From Acidobacteriota bacterium (GTDB lineage Bacteria; Acidobacteriota; Terriglobia; Terriglobales; Acidobacteriaceae), in assembly GCA_016196065.1 (NCBI GenBank), contig JACPYL010000027.1, positions 310,001 to 374,000 of the forward strand: 64,000 nucleotides of DNA, in the 5' to 3' direction. The position numbers were made by a program, and so were the translations under genes. The notes under the pieces were generated by a model. That model searched no databases. It was not told the origin of the DNA and worked only from the letters and a program-made list of their open reading frames with translations. Below are positions 53,801 to 62,652 of the stretch, one piece after another; the first letter of the stretch is position 1, and every line of letters begins with the position of its first letter.

Positions 53801-54617
53801 CCGTGCTGAACGGATTCACCGCCTGAAACTTGCGATTGCGCAAATATCCAAACACGTCGCCGTGGAAATCGTTCGACCCCGATCGGGTGATGATGTTGAC
53901 GACGCCGCCGGAGGCGCGGCCATACTCCGGTTCATAGTTGTTAGTGATGATCTGGAATTCCTGTACTGCTTCCTGCGAAACGGTCGAGCGCACGCCATTC
54001 ACGGAGTTGTCGGTGGCGTCGGCGCCGTCCACGTTCACCAGGTTGGAACGCGCGCGCTGGCCGCTCATGTTCAGGCCGGATGTCGGCGCGGCTCCGGTGT
54101 TGGGAGCGTTGTCGCGGACCACGCGGGAGTCAGTCAGCGTGAAATTGATGTAGTTGCGCCCGTTGATCGGAAGATTGTCGATGCGACGCTCTCCGATCGT
54201 GTCTGTCGACGAACTGCGGGAAGTTTCGACCAGTGACGCTTCGGAACTCACTTCAATCACTTCCTTGTCAGAAGCAATCGAGACCGCGATCGGCAAGTCG
54301 GCCATCTGTCCGACGGTGATGTTGACGCCGGTGGCCTCGGTTTTTGTAAACCCGGCGGCTTCTACGGTGACGGAATACACGCCTGGCGGCAGCAGTCGCA
54401 CGCTATAGCCGCCTTGGCCGTCGCCGGTTCCAGTGCGTTCGAGGCCTTTCGCCACATCGCGCACGGTGACAGTCGCTCCGTTCACCAGGCCGCCTTTTGG
54501 ATCCTTGATAGTGACATGGAGGTCACCCGTGGCCACGCCTTGAGCGAATGCCAATTGGTGGACGAGTGCGAACAGGGCGGCGATGCAGAGCAAACGCATC
54601 ATCTTGGTTGCGTTCAT
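50862..54617 (-). CDS. Oar-like TonB-dependent receptor with carboxypeptidase-regulatory domain
   Basis: The 1251-residue protein has a signal peptide (MNATKMMRLLCIAALFALVH), then a carboxypeptidase-regulatory-like beta-sandwich (about 30-115; DLHVTIKDPKGGLVNGATVTVRD), a plug domain (DNLPINGRNYINFTL, NVDGADATDNSVNGVRSTVSQEAVQEFQIITNNY and EYGRASGGVVNIITRSGSNDFHG) and a long beta-barrel ending QFQFAVKLNW. This Oar-type receptor class is highly expanded in Acidobacteriota; it is thought to import large substrates such as oligosaccharides or peptides. I chose the ATG at 54617 with AGGAG eight bases upstream. No TonB box is obvious. Confidence 0.95.
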   Translation of the reverse strand: MNATKMMRLLCIAALFALVHQLAFAQGVATGDLHVTIKDPKGGLVNGATVTVRDVAKGLERTGTGDGQGGYSVRLLPPGVYSVTVEAAGFTKTEATGVNITVGQMADLPIAVSIASDKEVIEVSSEASLVETSRSSSTDTIGERRIDNLPINGRNYINFTLTDSRVVRDNAPNTGAAPTSGLNMSGQRARSNLVNVDGADATDNSVNGVRSTVSQEAVQEFQIITNNYEPEYGRASGGVVNIITRSGSNDFHGDVFGYLRNRKFQAVNPFSTVSDPAYTRGQYGAAFGGPIKKDKTYFYFSLEFNRRHETGFSSIGQDNFGLTGFDTTQVGLPFGTLQLTPDQIAYLTNPAVLQLEQGSPLFAQEVGKYAVLAGASSGQGVNGVWPTALVQGLTGGLLSTWAGFPTTCAPPGPCVAMPSTYQTLASQTGNFPVFEGTSVYSLRLDHNITNNNRLMFRINVSPSTVTGIEVGGQDQPFGQNAYSRTSRQTFRDVAGTMQDTWALGNSKVNEFRFQYARRGLSYFYNTDTPSGSAPAVNIPGFAYFGREPYSYIQRTEQRYQFTDNFSWTMGRHDTKFGGDFNYLPLDATFTVNYGGVYDFGSFASENLGFENPLPPGSGFPDFPALSAVQAYGAGLPATFVQGLGSPHDSFKNMPLGLFWQDSWHMRHNVTVNFGVRYDVEFPPTFKKPTGLAQVGYETLGLQKGIETDKNNFQPRIGIAWDPKGDGKTVVRASYGIFYDHPLLGLYFLGDASDGSTSGQLAFGGTGLCSNESGFGNPANLNAIPIFQGLPIDATSGPCAVSANPATAASLGYLPDQQQFQSLNFPESAFLNQNYLNPSTFLPLGFQPFGYPQGKNFVYAYSQQANLSIERDLGKGFALNVAYNFNGGRHLNRPINANTVRGDLMVTNFLTARQYAIDNDLTPPSSPFTVPCTFTPLGQPVAVDSSLMNFFRPSGLNPSIAGAMLAFGGVGGAACVGYGEQILQSLATQGFNTNCDPATGAGCVPFGDMDANFSNGSSVYHGLSANLRKRFSGHYEFLASYTWSHAIDDSVDLQSTTTPQNSYFPSHDRSTSLFDQRHRFVFSGVYQTGKLSGDGFASKFFSNWTFAPLIEFSSGRPFNIITGNGNNLQLSSLTGRPNTTVNPACGTVYNSKFSPTGTLQEPCIFNFDGTLASLDGNLGRNRGLTPWNAFNDLRVAKRIYFGERFNMDLMADMFNLANRYNVSAVSPLFTNAGQATAAYDPRQFQFAVKLNW

Positions 54618-54927
54618 AGAGGGTCTCCTGGGTCTCCCGCGGAATGGGCGCAGGCGGGAAGCGAGGGTGCGCGAACTCTTGCCAACTACTTGTACTTCAA
54701 GCACGTGAGAAGATTCGATTACCGCTGGTTTTTACATCAGAGTAGGGTGGTAAAGCAAGCACTAAGAGGGGTTCCCGAGATGACGTCACAGGCCTTGGGT
54801 TATGCGTCACAGACAAGACTGCACAGGTTTGATTATGGGTGTCACACGGATACCGAAAGAGTCATCCTGGCAGCATTGCGTTCTTGATGCTGTTTCCTTA
54901 GATTCCATTGCGGTGTAGCGTGAAGGT
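54618..54927. promoter_or_regulatory. Divergent promoter region of the TonB receptor and the DDAH-like gene
   Basis: No gene is supportable in these 310 bases. They contain the palindrome TGACGTCA (54781-54788) and two more gtcaca strings (54806-54811, 54841-54846), which might be repeated regulator half-sites. Confidence 0.3.
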
Positions 54928-55824
54928 ATGAGCGTTGAAACGAACCAAGGCCACTCCAATGGCCACTCTATGACCGGCAGTCTGCTCAAGGTACTGGTGT
55001 GTCCGCCCAGCAACGCCGGATGGGACCGCCCCGACAGAGTGCGCGAGGCGCAAACCCTCGGCTTCCACCATGCCCCCGAGTTTTCCGGGGCGCAAGCCCA
55101 ACACGATAAGTTGTGCGGATTGCTCAAAGAGGCTGGTGCTGAGGTCGTATGCCTGTTGCCCGGAGATTCGCTCACGTTGGATGCCGTCTATACCCACGAC
55201 TCGTCTCTGCCGACCGATCATGGAGTGATCCTGATGAATCCCGGCAAGACGAATCGTGTGCCGGAATCTCAGGCGCACGCGAAATTTTATGTCCACTCGG
55301 GAATGTCGATTCGAGGAGAGATTCGCACTCCAGCGACCACCGAGGCCGGTGACATGGTGTGGCTCGATTCTCAAACGCTCCTCATCGGCCACGGATATCG
55401 AACCAATCATGCCGGGATACTGCAGATGCGGGAACTCCTGGCGCCCCACGGTATCGACGTCCTGCCGGCCCCGTTGCCGTACGGGCCGGGCCCGTCGGCC
55501 TGTCTGCATCTGATGTCGCTCATGAGCATGCTTGATGAGCGCACCATGCTGGTCGATTTGCCCTGGCTGGCCGTGGAGACTGTCGAACTGCTGAAGGCGC
55601 GCGGCCTGCGCTTCATCGAAATTGATTACGCGGAGCGCGATTCGCTGGCGTGCAACGTCCTCTCTCTCGGCGACAAACGGCTGATCGCCTTGGAGGAAAA
55701 CGCCGGCACCAATCGCCGCATGCGCGAAGCCGGATTCGACGTGCGCACTCTTCCAGGCTCCGAGCTTTGCATTAACGGGTCCGGTGGTCCTACGTGCCTG
55801 ACGCGGCCCCTACTGCGAGCGTAG
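54928..55824 (+). CDS. DDAH/arginine-deiminase superfamily amidinohydrolase
   Basis: The 298-residue protein has the layout of dimethylarginine dimethylaminohydrolase and related amidinotransferases: THDSSLPTDHGVILMNPGKT for the substrate-binding Asp, EAGDMVWLD (E139, D142), ACLHLMSLMS with catalytic His194, and the nucleophile Cys290 in GGPTCLTRPLL near the C-terminus. The family hydrolyses guanidino groups, for example methylarginine to citrulline, or moves amidino groups. Exact substrate unknown. The first 14 residues are a loose extension; MTGSLLKVLVCPPSNAGWD is a likely alternative start. Confidence 0.88.
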   Translation: MSVETNQGHSNGHSMTGSLLKVLVCPPSNAGWDRPDRVREAQTLGFHHAPEFSGAQAQHDKLCGLLKEAGAEVVCLLPGDSLTLDAVYTHDSSLPTDHGVILMNPGKTNRVPESQAHAKFYVHSGMSIRGEIRTPATTEAGDMVWLDSQTLLIGHGYRTNHAGILQMRELLAPHGIDVLPAPLPYGPGPSACLHLMSLMSMLDERTMLVDLPWLAVETVELLKARGLRFIEIDYAERDSLACNVLSLGDKRLIALEENAGTNRRMREAGFDVRTLPGSELCINGSGGPTCLTRPLLRA

Positions 55825-55943
55825 GGCAAATTACTCTGTGGTTCCGGTTTGATTTCGCCGGCCTCGAGGCCAATGGCACAGAGATCTCGAATCCAGTCCC
55901 CATTCACTACCGACACCACGCGTCTTGATAGAATCATCCAGTA

Positions 55944-58900
55944 ATGCTCTTACCCTTCGTCCGCGATCTTTTTGCGGATGTGGAACTTCTTCCTGCCTTC
56001 ACACGTGCGGCCTCCCATCTACGGGAGAGCGCGGGGCGGATACGTGTCACTGGACTCTCTCCCGCCGCCAAGACCCTGATCACTGTTCTGTTGCGCCGGG
56101 CTGTCGAGCGGCCGTTCGTGTTGGTGGTAGCCGACAATCGAGCTGCCGAAGACCTTCTTCCAGTACTGCGGGCCTTTTGTGAATTGACCCAGGCGGCAGA
56201 TCCGGACGCGATCGTCAGCCTCCCGGCCCGAGATGTGCTGCCCTTTCAAAATCTCTCGCCGCATCCTGAAATTCAGGAAGAGCGGGCAACTGCTCTGTGG
56301 AAGATTTCCACCGGCCGCGCCTCGATCGTGATCGCTCCCGTTGCGGCCACGACCATATTGCTGCGTTCGCCGGATTACTACGCCGACCTGGCACGCCTCC
56401 TGCGACGGGGCGAAAGCTTTGATCTCGAGCGCCTGCTGCAGCACCTGAATACCATCGGATACACCGCGGCCGATGTCGTCGAAATGCCCGGCCAGTATGC
56501 CGTGCGCGGCGGGATACTCGATGTGTATTCTCCGGAATCAGATCGTCCCGTGCGCGTCGAATTCTTTGGGGACGAAGTCGAATCGATGCGCAAGTTCGAT
56601 CCCGCCAGCCAGCGCTCCTCGAATCCAGTGGACGAAGTGGTGTTACTGCCGCTGACCGAGACTCCCGTCACGGAAGACTTGCTCGCGTCCATCAACGCAC
56701 GCCTGTCGGGCAAGCGCATCACCGGTTCGCAGGAGGTGATCGAGCAAGCCGCCCGTGACTCAGGCGCAGGTGTTTTCCCCGGGTGGGAGTTCTACGCCCC
56801 GGTCGCTGGCGCCGATCGTACGATCTTCGACCTGCTCCCCGACGCCCGCGTGCTTTTGGATGAGCCCGAGATTCTGAAACAGGAACTCGACAAGGTCTGG
56901 ACGCGAATTGAAGAAGCGCACGAACGCAGTGAAGTCGGTGGTCTGGTGCGACCTGTTGATCTCTATCTTGATCCGGCAGCATGGGCAGCTAAAACAGCGT
57001 CCATCGCAGGAGCAGACTTCGAATATCTCGGGGTCGCTCGCGAAGGAACTGTCGAAGCCGCATTCCTGTCCCAGCCCGCCAGTCGTTTCCACGGCCAGGT
57101 CCCGGCGATGATTGAGGAAGTCCAGAAACTTGTGGGCACTGGCATCCAGGTAGTTCTCGCTGCGCCGAATACGGGCGAAGTCGAGCGGCTCGCGGACATG
57201 TTCACCGAGTACAACGCTTCGTATCGACTCGGCACACGGACTCGCGGCGGCGAGAGTTACGCGGACGAGACTTCGTACTTCTCCGGCGATGTGATCGCCG
57301 CAACGTTGTTGAAAGCCTACCTACCGGACGGCTTCGTCCTGCCGGACGCCCATCTTGCCATATTTGGTGCGCGCGATCTGTTCGATGAGTCGGACCTGGT
57401 TGCATTGCGGCCGCAGCGGCAAAAATCGAAAGTCTCGGCGTTCCTGTCCGACTTCCGCGATCTGCAGGTTGGAGATTACGTCGTCCACGTCGAACATGGC
57501 ATCGGGCAATACCAGGGACTGAAGGAAATTAATCAGGGTGACGGCACCGCTGAGTTCATGCTGCTCGAATACGCCGAAGCGGCGCGTTTATATGTGCCGC
57601 TGACGCGTTTGGATCTGATCCAGAAATATCGTTCGGCAGAAGGCGCGAAGCCCATCCTGAATCATCTGGGTACGCAGCAGTGGGCGAAGACCAAAGCCCG
57701 CGTCCGCAAGGCCATGAAGGACATGACTGACGAACTGCTCAAGCTCTATGCGCAGCGTCAGGCAGCCCAGGGTCATGCGTTCCCGGCGGACACCGAGTGG
57801 ATGAAGGAATTCGAAGACGCGTTTGAATACAGCGAGACCGAAGACCAGGCGGAAGCGATCATCGATGTGAAGCGCGACATGGAATCACAACTTCCCATGG
57901 ACCGCCTCTTGTGCGGCGATGTTGGCTACGGCAAGACAGAAGTCGCCATGCGCGCGGCCTTCAAGGCGATCAGCGACAACAAACAAGTCGCCGTGCTGGC
58001 CCCGACCACCGTACTCGCCTTCCAGCATTTTGAGACTTTCAAGCAGCGCTTCGCGTCGTTTCCGGTGAAAGTTGAAATGATCAGCCGCTTCCGTTCGCCG
58101 AAGCAGATCAAGGAAATTCTGGAGCGCGTTGCCGTCGGCAAGGTCGATATCCTCATCGGCACGCATCGCCTGCTGTCAAAAGATGTGAAATTTTCTGATC
58201 TCGGCCTGTTGGTCGTCGACGAAGAACAGCGTTTTGGCGTGCGCCACAAAGAACGCATCAAGCAGATGCGCACGCAGGTGGACGTCCTCACCATGTCGGC
58301 GACTCCGATTCCGCGCACGCTGCACATGTCATTGGTTGGCCTGCGCGATATGAGCGTGATCGAGACTCCGCCCAAAGATCGCATGGCGATCCAGACCGTG
58401 GTCGCAAACTGGGACTACAAGTTGATTCAGTCGGCCATCGAACAGGAACTCGATCGCGAAGGGCAAGTTTATTTCGTCCACAATCGCATCGAAACGATTT
58501 GGGAGATCGCTGCGAAAATTCAGGAACTGGTGCCACGCGCCCGCATTACCGTCGGCCACGGGCAGATGGGCGAGGGCGAACTTGAGAAAGTGATGTTCAA
58601 GTTCATGAATCACGAAGCCGATATTCTCGTTTCTACGACGATTATCGAGAACGGTCTCGACATTCCGCTCTGCAACACCATCCTGATTAATCGCGCCGAC
58701 CGGATGGGACTGTCGGAGCTATACCAGTTGCGCGGCCGCGTCGGGCGCTCCAGCCGCCGCGCGTACGCCTATCTGCTGCTGCCGGCGGACATCGAGTTGA
58801 CTCCCATTGCGCGTCGCCGTCTGGCGGCGTTGAAGGAATTTTCCGATCTCGGCGCCGGTTTCAAGATTGCCGCGCTCGATCTCGAACTGCGCGGCGCCGG

Positions 58901-59471
58901 CAACATGCTGGGTGGCGAGCAGAGTGGGCACATTGAAGCCATCGGATTCGAACTCTATACGCAAATGTTGGAACGTGCTGTTCGCGAGATGAAGGGCGAA
59001 GCCAGCCCGGACGAAGCCGGCATCCAACTCAATCTTGGTTTGAACATCCGCATCCCGTCCGAATACATCGCTGAAGAAAACCAGCGTCTGCGGATGTATA
59101 AGAGAGTGGCTGGAGTGGAAACAGATTCTCAGTTACGCGACGTGAGCAACGAACTGACGGATCGCTACGGCAAGCCCCCCGCTGCGGTGAGAAATTTGCT
59201 CGACTACGCGACTCTGAAGCTGGCTGCGATTCAGGCCGGAGCCACCGTAATCGAACGCAAGCGCGACCTCGTGAATATCAAGTTCCGGCAGAATGCGGCC
59301 ATCGATCCGGGAAAACTGGCACGCTTTGTGGCTTCGCAGCGTGGCTCGCAATTTACGCCTGATGGGACATTGAAATTTTCCATCAAGGCCGCGGCCGCCG
59401 ACGCAGTCTTGCAAACGCTGCGGGATTTACTGGAAGAACTGGCTGTGCGAGAGGTTCCGGCTGTCACCTAG
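55944..59471 (+). CDS. mfd: Transcription-repair coupling factor
   Basis: The 1175-residue protein has the Mfd layout: UvrB-like N-terminal domains (LLPVLRAFCELTQ, SLPARDVLPFQNLSPH), the RNA polymerase interaction domain with DLQVGDYVVHVEHGIGQYQGL near 510, and a RecG-like translocase with Walker A GDVGYGKTEVAMRAAFKA, the DEEQ box VVDEEQRFGVRHKERIK, TMSATPIPRTLHMSL and a Q/R-rich motif VI QLRGRVGRSSRRAYAYLL. The C-terminal TRCF domain closes the protein. It removes RNA polymerase stalled at DNA lesions and recruits UvrA. Length is normal. It is followed by a DinB-like gene and galU on the same strand. Confidence 0.97.
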   Translation: MLLPFVRDLFADVELLPAFTRAASHLRESAGRIRVTGLSPAAKTLITVLLRRAVERPFVLVVADNRAAEDLLPVLRAFCELTQAADPDAIVSLPARDVLPFQNLSPHPEIQEERATALWKISTGRASIVIAPVAATTILLRSPDYYADLARLLRRGESFDLERLLQHLNTIGYTAADVVEMPGQYAVRGGILDVYSPESDRPVRVEFFGDEVESMRKFDPASQRSSNPVDEVVLLPLTETPVTEDLLASINARLSGKRITGSQEVIEQAARDSGAGVFPGWEFYAPVAGADRTIFDLLPDARVLLDEPEILKQELDKVWTRIEEAHERSEVGGLVRPVDLYLDPAAWAAKTASIAGADFEYLGVAREGTVEAAFLSQPASRFHGQVPAMIEEVQKLVGTGIQVVLAAPNTGEVERLADMFTEYNASYRLGTRTRGGESYADETSYFSGDVIAATLLKAYLPDGFVLPDAHLAIFGARDLFDESDLVALRPQRQKSKVSAFLSDFRDLQVGDYVVHVEHGIGQYQGLKEINQGDGTAEFMLLEYAEAARLYVPLTRLDLIQKYRSAEGAKPILNHLGTQQWAKTKARVRKAMKDMTDELLKLYAQRQAAQGHAFPADTEWMKEFEDAFEYSETEDQAEAIIDVKRDMESQLPMDRLLCGDVGYGKTEVAMRAAFKAISDNKQVAVLAPTTVLAFQHFETFKQRFASFPVKVEMISRFRSPKQIKEILERVAVGKVDILIGTHRLLSKDVKFSDLGLLVVDEEQRFGVRHKERIKQMRTQVDVLTMSATPIPRTLHMSLVGLRDMSVIETPPKDRMAIQTVVANWDYKLIQSAIEQELDREGQVYFVHNRIETIWEIAAKIQELVPRARITVGHGQMGEGELEKVMFKFMNHEADILVSTTIIENGLDIPLCNTILINRADRMGLSELYQLRGRVGRSSRRAYAYLLLPADIELTPIARRRLAALKEFSDLGAGFKIAALDLELRGAGNMLGGEQSGHIEAIGFELYTQMLERAVREMKGEASPDEAGIQLNLGLNIRIPSEYIAEENQRLRMYKRVAGVETDSQLRDVSNELTDRYGKPPAAVRNLLDYATLKLAAIQAGATVIERKRDLVNIKFRQNAAIDPGKLARFVASQRGSQFTPDGTLKFSIKAAAADAVLQTLRDLLEELAVREVPAVT

Positions 59472-59543
59472 TCGGGAGCCTGCGCCATATTGTGCGACTC
59501 AATTACAATCCTCATCGTCTAATCGGGCGGAGGGAATCACGTC

Positions 59544-60062
59544 ATGACAGAAACACCTCAACAATACACTGCACGAATCATGAGCAACCTCACCGGTCAG
59601 GATCCGCTGAAGACGCAGGCGGCGACGCCCAAGAAAATCGAACGCCTCGTGAAGGACGTGCCATCCGCGAAACTCCGTAAACGCCCGGCTCCGGACAAGT
59701 GGTCAGTCGCCGAAATTATCGCGCATCTGGCGGACGCAGAAATCGTCCTCGGCTTTCGAGTGCGCTTGATTCTAGGGGCGCCCGGTGTCCCGATCCAGGC
59801 CTTCGATCAGGATGTATGGGCGAACGCGGGTCACTACGAGAAGCGGAGTCCACATGCCAGTCTCGCGCAATTGCTTGCGGCGCGCGAAGCGAACCTCGTG
59901 CTCTACAAGTCACTCACTCCTGAACAGTGGAAGTTGTGGGGTATGCACTCCGAGCGCGGGCAGGAATCGGTCGAACACATCGTTCGCATGATCGCCGGCC
60001 ACGACTTGAACCATCTGAACCAGATCGAACGTATTCTTGCTCCAAAGAAAAAGACAGCCTGA
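59544..60062 (+). CDS. DinB-superfamily protein
   Basis: The 172-residue four-helix protein has the DinB_2 marks: RPAPDKWSVAEIIAHLADAEIVLGFRVRLIL, and a C-terminal GHDLNHLNQIERIL, which together provide the three metal-binding His (H76-type in IIAHL, and HDLNH). Members include thiol transferases such as BshB-type or damage-inducible proteins of unknown role. AGGGAATC precedes the ATG weakly. The stop codon overlaps the galU start by one base, implying coupling. Confidence 0.85.
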   Translation: MTETPQQYTARIMSNLTGQDPLKTQAATPKKIERLVKDVPSAKLRKRPAPDKWSVAEIIAHLADAEIVLGFRVRLILGAPGVPIQAFDQDVWANAGHYEKRSPHASLAQLLAAREANLVLYKSLTPEQWKLWGMHSERGQESVEHIVRMIAGHDLNHLNQIERILAPKKKTA

Positions 60063-60940
60063 TGCCTATGAAAGTCCGTAAAGCAATTTTCCCCGCCGCC
60101 GGATTGGGTACTCGTTTCTTGCCCGCCACCAAGGCCCAGCCGAAGGAGATGCTCCCGCTGGTCGATAAGCCCATCATCCAGTACGGCGTGGAAGAAGCTC
60201 TGGCCGCGGGTTGCGACCAGATTGTCATCATCACTGGACGCGGCAAGAGTTCGATCGAAGACCATTTCGACGTCAGCTACGAACTCGAGAAAATGCTGGA
60301 AGAGAAAGGCAAGACTGAGCTTCTCGCCATCGTGCGCCAGATCTCGGACATGATTCACGTCGCCTACGTGCGCCAAAAAGAAGCGCTTGGATTAGGCCAT
60401 GCCGTCCTGACGTCGCGCGAGCTAGTCGGCAACGAACCTTTCGCCGTCCTGCTTGCGGATGACGTCATCGATTCGAAGGTGCCGTGTCTCAAACAACTCA
60501 TGAACGTGTTCGACGAGAAGCAGTGTTCCGTGATTGCCACTCAGATTGTCGAGGGCGCAGCGATTTCGTCGTACGGCGTTCTCAAGGCAAAGGAAGTTCC
60601 GGGGTCCGGTGGGAAGCTCTACGAAGTTCTCGACCTCGTGGAAAAGCCGAAGCGCGAAGAAGCTCCGTCGAATCTGGCAGTGATCGGTCGTTACATTCTG
60701 ACGCCGACCGTTTTCGAAACGCTCTCTGATATCACTCCAGGCGCCGGCGGAGAACTGCAACTGACCGATGGTCTGCGCGCCCTGTTGAAGCGCGAAAAAC
60801 TATACGCGTACGTGTATGAAGGTCGTCGCCATGACACCGGCGACAAACTTGGGTTCCTCAAAGCGACCGTGGAATTCGCTCTCAAACGCGATGACCTCGG
60901 CGGGCCGTTCCGCGAATACTTGAAAGGCTTGAAGCTCTAA
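60062..60940 (+). CDS. galU: UTP-glucose-1-phosphate uridylyltransferase
   Basis: The 292-residue protein is a nucleotidyltransferase: KAIFPAAGLGTRFLPATKAQPKEMLPLVDKPIIQYGVEEA at the start (nucleotide-binding GLGTR and catalytic Lys), EALGLGHAVLTSRELVG, LLADDVID and GRYILTPTVFETL, all characteristic of GalU. It makes UDP-glucose for polysaccharides and, with GalE at 27876, UDP-galactose. I chose the ATG at 60062; the Met two codons later is an alternative. Overlaps the DinB-like stop codon. Confidence 0.95.
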   Translation: MPMKVRKAIFPAAGLGTRFLPATKAQPKEMLPLVDKPIIQYGVEEALAAGCDQIVIITGRGKSSIEDHFDVSYELEKMLEEKGKTELLAIVRQISDMIHVAYVRQKEALGLGHAVLTSRELVGNEPFAVLLADDVIDSKVPCLKQLMNVFDEKQCSVIATQIVEGAAISSYGVLKAKEVPGSGGKLYEVLDLVEKPKREEAPSNLAVIGRYILTPTVFETLSDITPGAGGELQLTDGLRALLKREKLYAYVYEGRRHDTGDKLGFLKATVEFALKRDDLGGPFREYLKGLKL

Positions 60941-60949
60941 CCGCACACC

Positions 60950-62074
60950 TTGCCCGGAAAATCAAAATCCCGCAACACCGGTTCGTGGTGGCAGAATTTT
61001 CCGCTCAAGACGAGCCACGTTCTGCTGAACTGCCTGCTCGTCTTCGTGCCGGTAGCAATCGTATTGGGATACATCGGCGGCGTTTCGCCTCTTGTCCTGT
61101 TTGCCCTCGCAGGGCTCGCAATCATTCCCTTGGCCGGCGTTCTCGGCGAGGCTACCGAAGATCTGGCGTCTCATCTGGGACAAGGTTTAGGCGCCTTGCT
61201 CAACGCGACCATGGGCAATGCCACCGAGCTCATCATCGCGATCGTCGCATTGCGCGCTGGACACGTGGAAGTCGTCAAAGCCTCACTATCGGGAAGCATC
61301 ATCGGAAATATTTTGCTCGTTCTTGGACTCAGCGTGCTGGTAGGAGGATGGAAGCGAGAACGACAAGTTTTTTCCCGGCAGACCGCTGCAGTTAGCTCCA
61401 CCATGTTGTTCATCGCGGTCGTCGGTCTGGTAATGCCGGCCGTGTTTTCGCTCAGCGTTTTTGGAGAACTCCGCGAGCACGCTCCCACCATCGAGAACAT
61501 GAGCCTCTGGACCAGCCTTGTGCTCATCGTGGTGTACTTGCTCAGTCTGCTCTTTGCTTTTGGAACGCACGCTGCAAAATCAGAAGAGACGCATCATTCC
61601 GGACGCCCGGTACGATCGGCTCTGTTTGCCCTGGTGCTAGCCACAATTCTGATTGGCGTACTGAGCGAGATTCTGGTCGCGCAGATCGACGCCACGAAAC
61701 AGGCGCTAGGTTTTTCTGAATTGTTCCTGGGCGTAGTCGTGGTGGCGATCATCGGCAACGCCGCCGAACATGCTTCCGCTGTTTTTATGGCGATGGAAAA
61801 CAAAATGGATCTCGCGCTGGGAATTGCGATCGGCTCCAGCGCCCAGATCGCCCTGCTGGTGGCGCCTCTACTGGTCTTCTATTCCTGGCTGATCCACAAG
61901 CCCATGTCGCTGCTTTTCGTTCCCCTGGAGATTGCCGGTATTGCCGTGTCCGTGCTGATTGTTGAAATGATCTCGTCCGATGGGGAAACGACGTGGTTTG
62001 AGGGCGTGCAACTACTGGCCGTTTATTTGATTCTTGCAGTGGCGTTCTATTTTGTGCCCACCGCCGCACGGTAA
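60950..62074 (+). CDS. Ca2+/H+ antiporter (CaCA family, Cax type)
   Basis: The 374-residue protein has about 11 membrane helices and two inverted copies of the CaCA alpha repeat: NATMGNATELIIAIVALRAG near 80-100 and GNAAEHASAVFMAMENKMDLALGIAIGSSAQI near 265-295, with the acidic Glu residues in GNATE and GNAAEHA needed for cation binding. It exchanges Ca2+ (or another divalent cation) for H+. The start appears to be a TTG at 60950; no ATG lies near, and no strong ribosome binding site is visible. It begins 10 bases after galU. Confidence 0.9.
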   Translation: MPGKSKSRNTGSWWQNFPLKTSHVLLNCLLVFVPVAIVLGYIGGVSPLVLFALAGLAIIPLAGVLGEATEDLASHLGQGLGALLNATMGNATELIIAIVALRAGHVEVVKASLSGSIIGNILLVLGLSVLVGGWKRERQVFSRQTAAVSSTMLFIAVVGLVMPAVFSLSVFGELREHAPTIENMSLWTSLVLIVVYLLSLLFAFGTHAAKSEETHHSGRPVRSALFALVLATILIGVLSEILVAQIDATKQALGFSELFLGVVVVAIIGNAAEHASAVFMAMENKMDLALGIAIGSSAQIALLVAPLLVFYSWLIHKPMSLLFVPLEIAGIAVSVLIVEMISSDGETTWFEGVQLLAVYLILAVAFYFVPTAAR

Positions 62075-62098
62075 TTGCAGGCGCTTCCCGGCTATCTA

Positions 62099-62605
62099 CT
62101 ACTTCAGCGTCGCTTGCAACTTCTTGGATTTCTCTTCCACGCCCTTGGCCAGCTTTTCTTTGTGATCTTCCAGTTTCTTCGCAATCGAGGAATCGGCCAG
62201 TGCGATCATCTGCGCCGCCAGGATCCCGGCATTGGTTGCACCCGGCTTGCCAATGGCAACCGTCGCTACTGGAATGCCCGCCGGCATCTGCACGATCGCA
62301 AGCAGCGAATCCATGCCTTGCAGGGAAGTCGACGGGATCGGCACTCCGATCACCGGCAAAGTGGAATGTGCCGCAATGACTCCCGCGAGATGGGCTGCCC
62401 CGCCCGCGCCGGCGATGATCACGCGAATGCCGCGTCCGGCGGCTTTGCGCGCATAGTCTGCGGTGCGGTCGGGAGAGCGGTGCGCGGAGGTGACATCCAT
62501 TTCATATCCAATGCCAAATTCATCCAGCGCCTTCCCTGCCTCGCGCATGATCTCCAGGTCTGAGTCGCTGCCCATTACGATTGACACTTGTGGTTTGGTG
62601 TTCAT
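62099..62605 (-). CDS. purE: N5-carboxyaminoimidazole ribonucleotide mutase
   Basis: The 168-residue protein has the class I PurE core: [14 protein letters not shown], then [47 protein letters not shown], and [35 protein letters not shown] with catalytic-site His and Gly loops. It rearranges N5-CAIR to CAIR in purine synthesis. A good ribosome binding site (AGGAG) precedes the ATG at 62605; an earlier in-frame Met at 62653 would overlap purD's stop. It lies 47 bases after purD. Confidence 0.96.
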   Translation of the reverse strand: MNTKPQVSIVMGSDSDLEIMREAGKALDEFGIGYEMDVTSAHRSPDRTADYARKAAGRGIRVIIAGAGGAAHLAGVIAAHSTLPVIGVPIPSTSLQGMDSLLAIVQMPAGIPVATVAIGKPGATNAGILAAQMIALADSSIAKKLEDHKEKLAKGVEEKSKKLQATLK

Positions 62606-62652
62606 TGCTCTCCTGATTGTTTTCGAGATTGGAATTTCGTGGCCATCGGCCA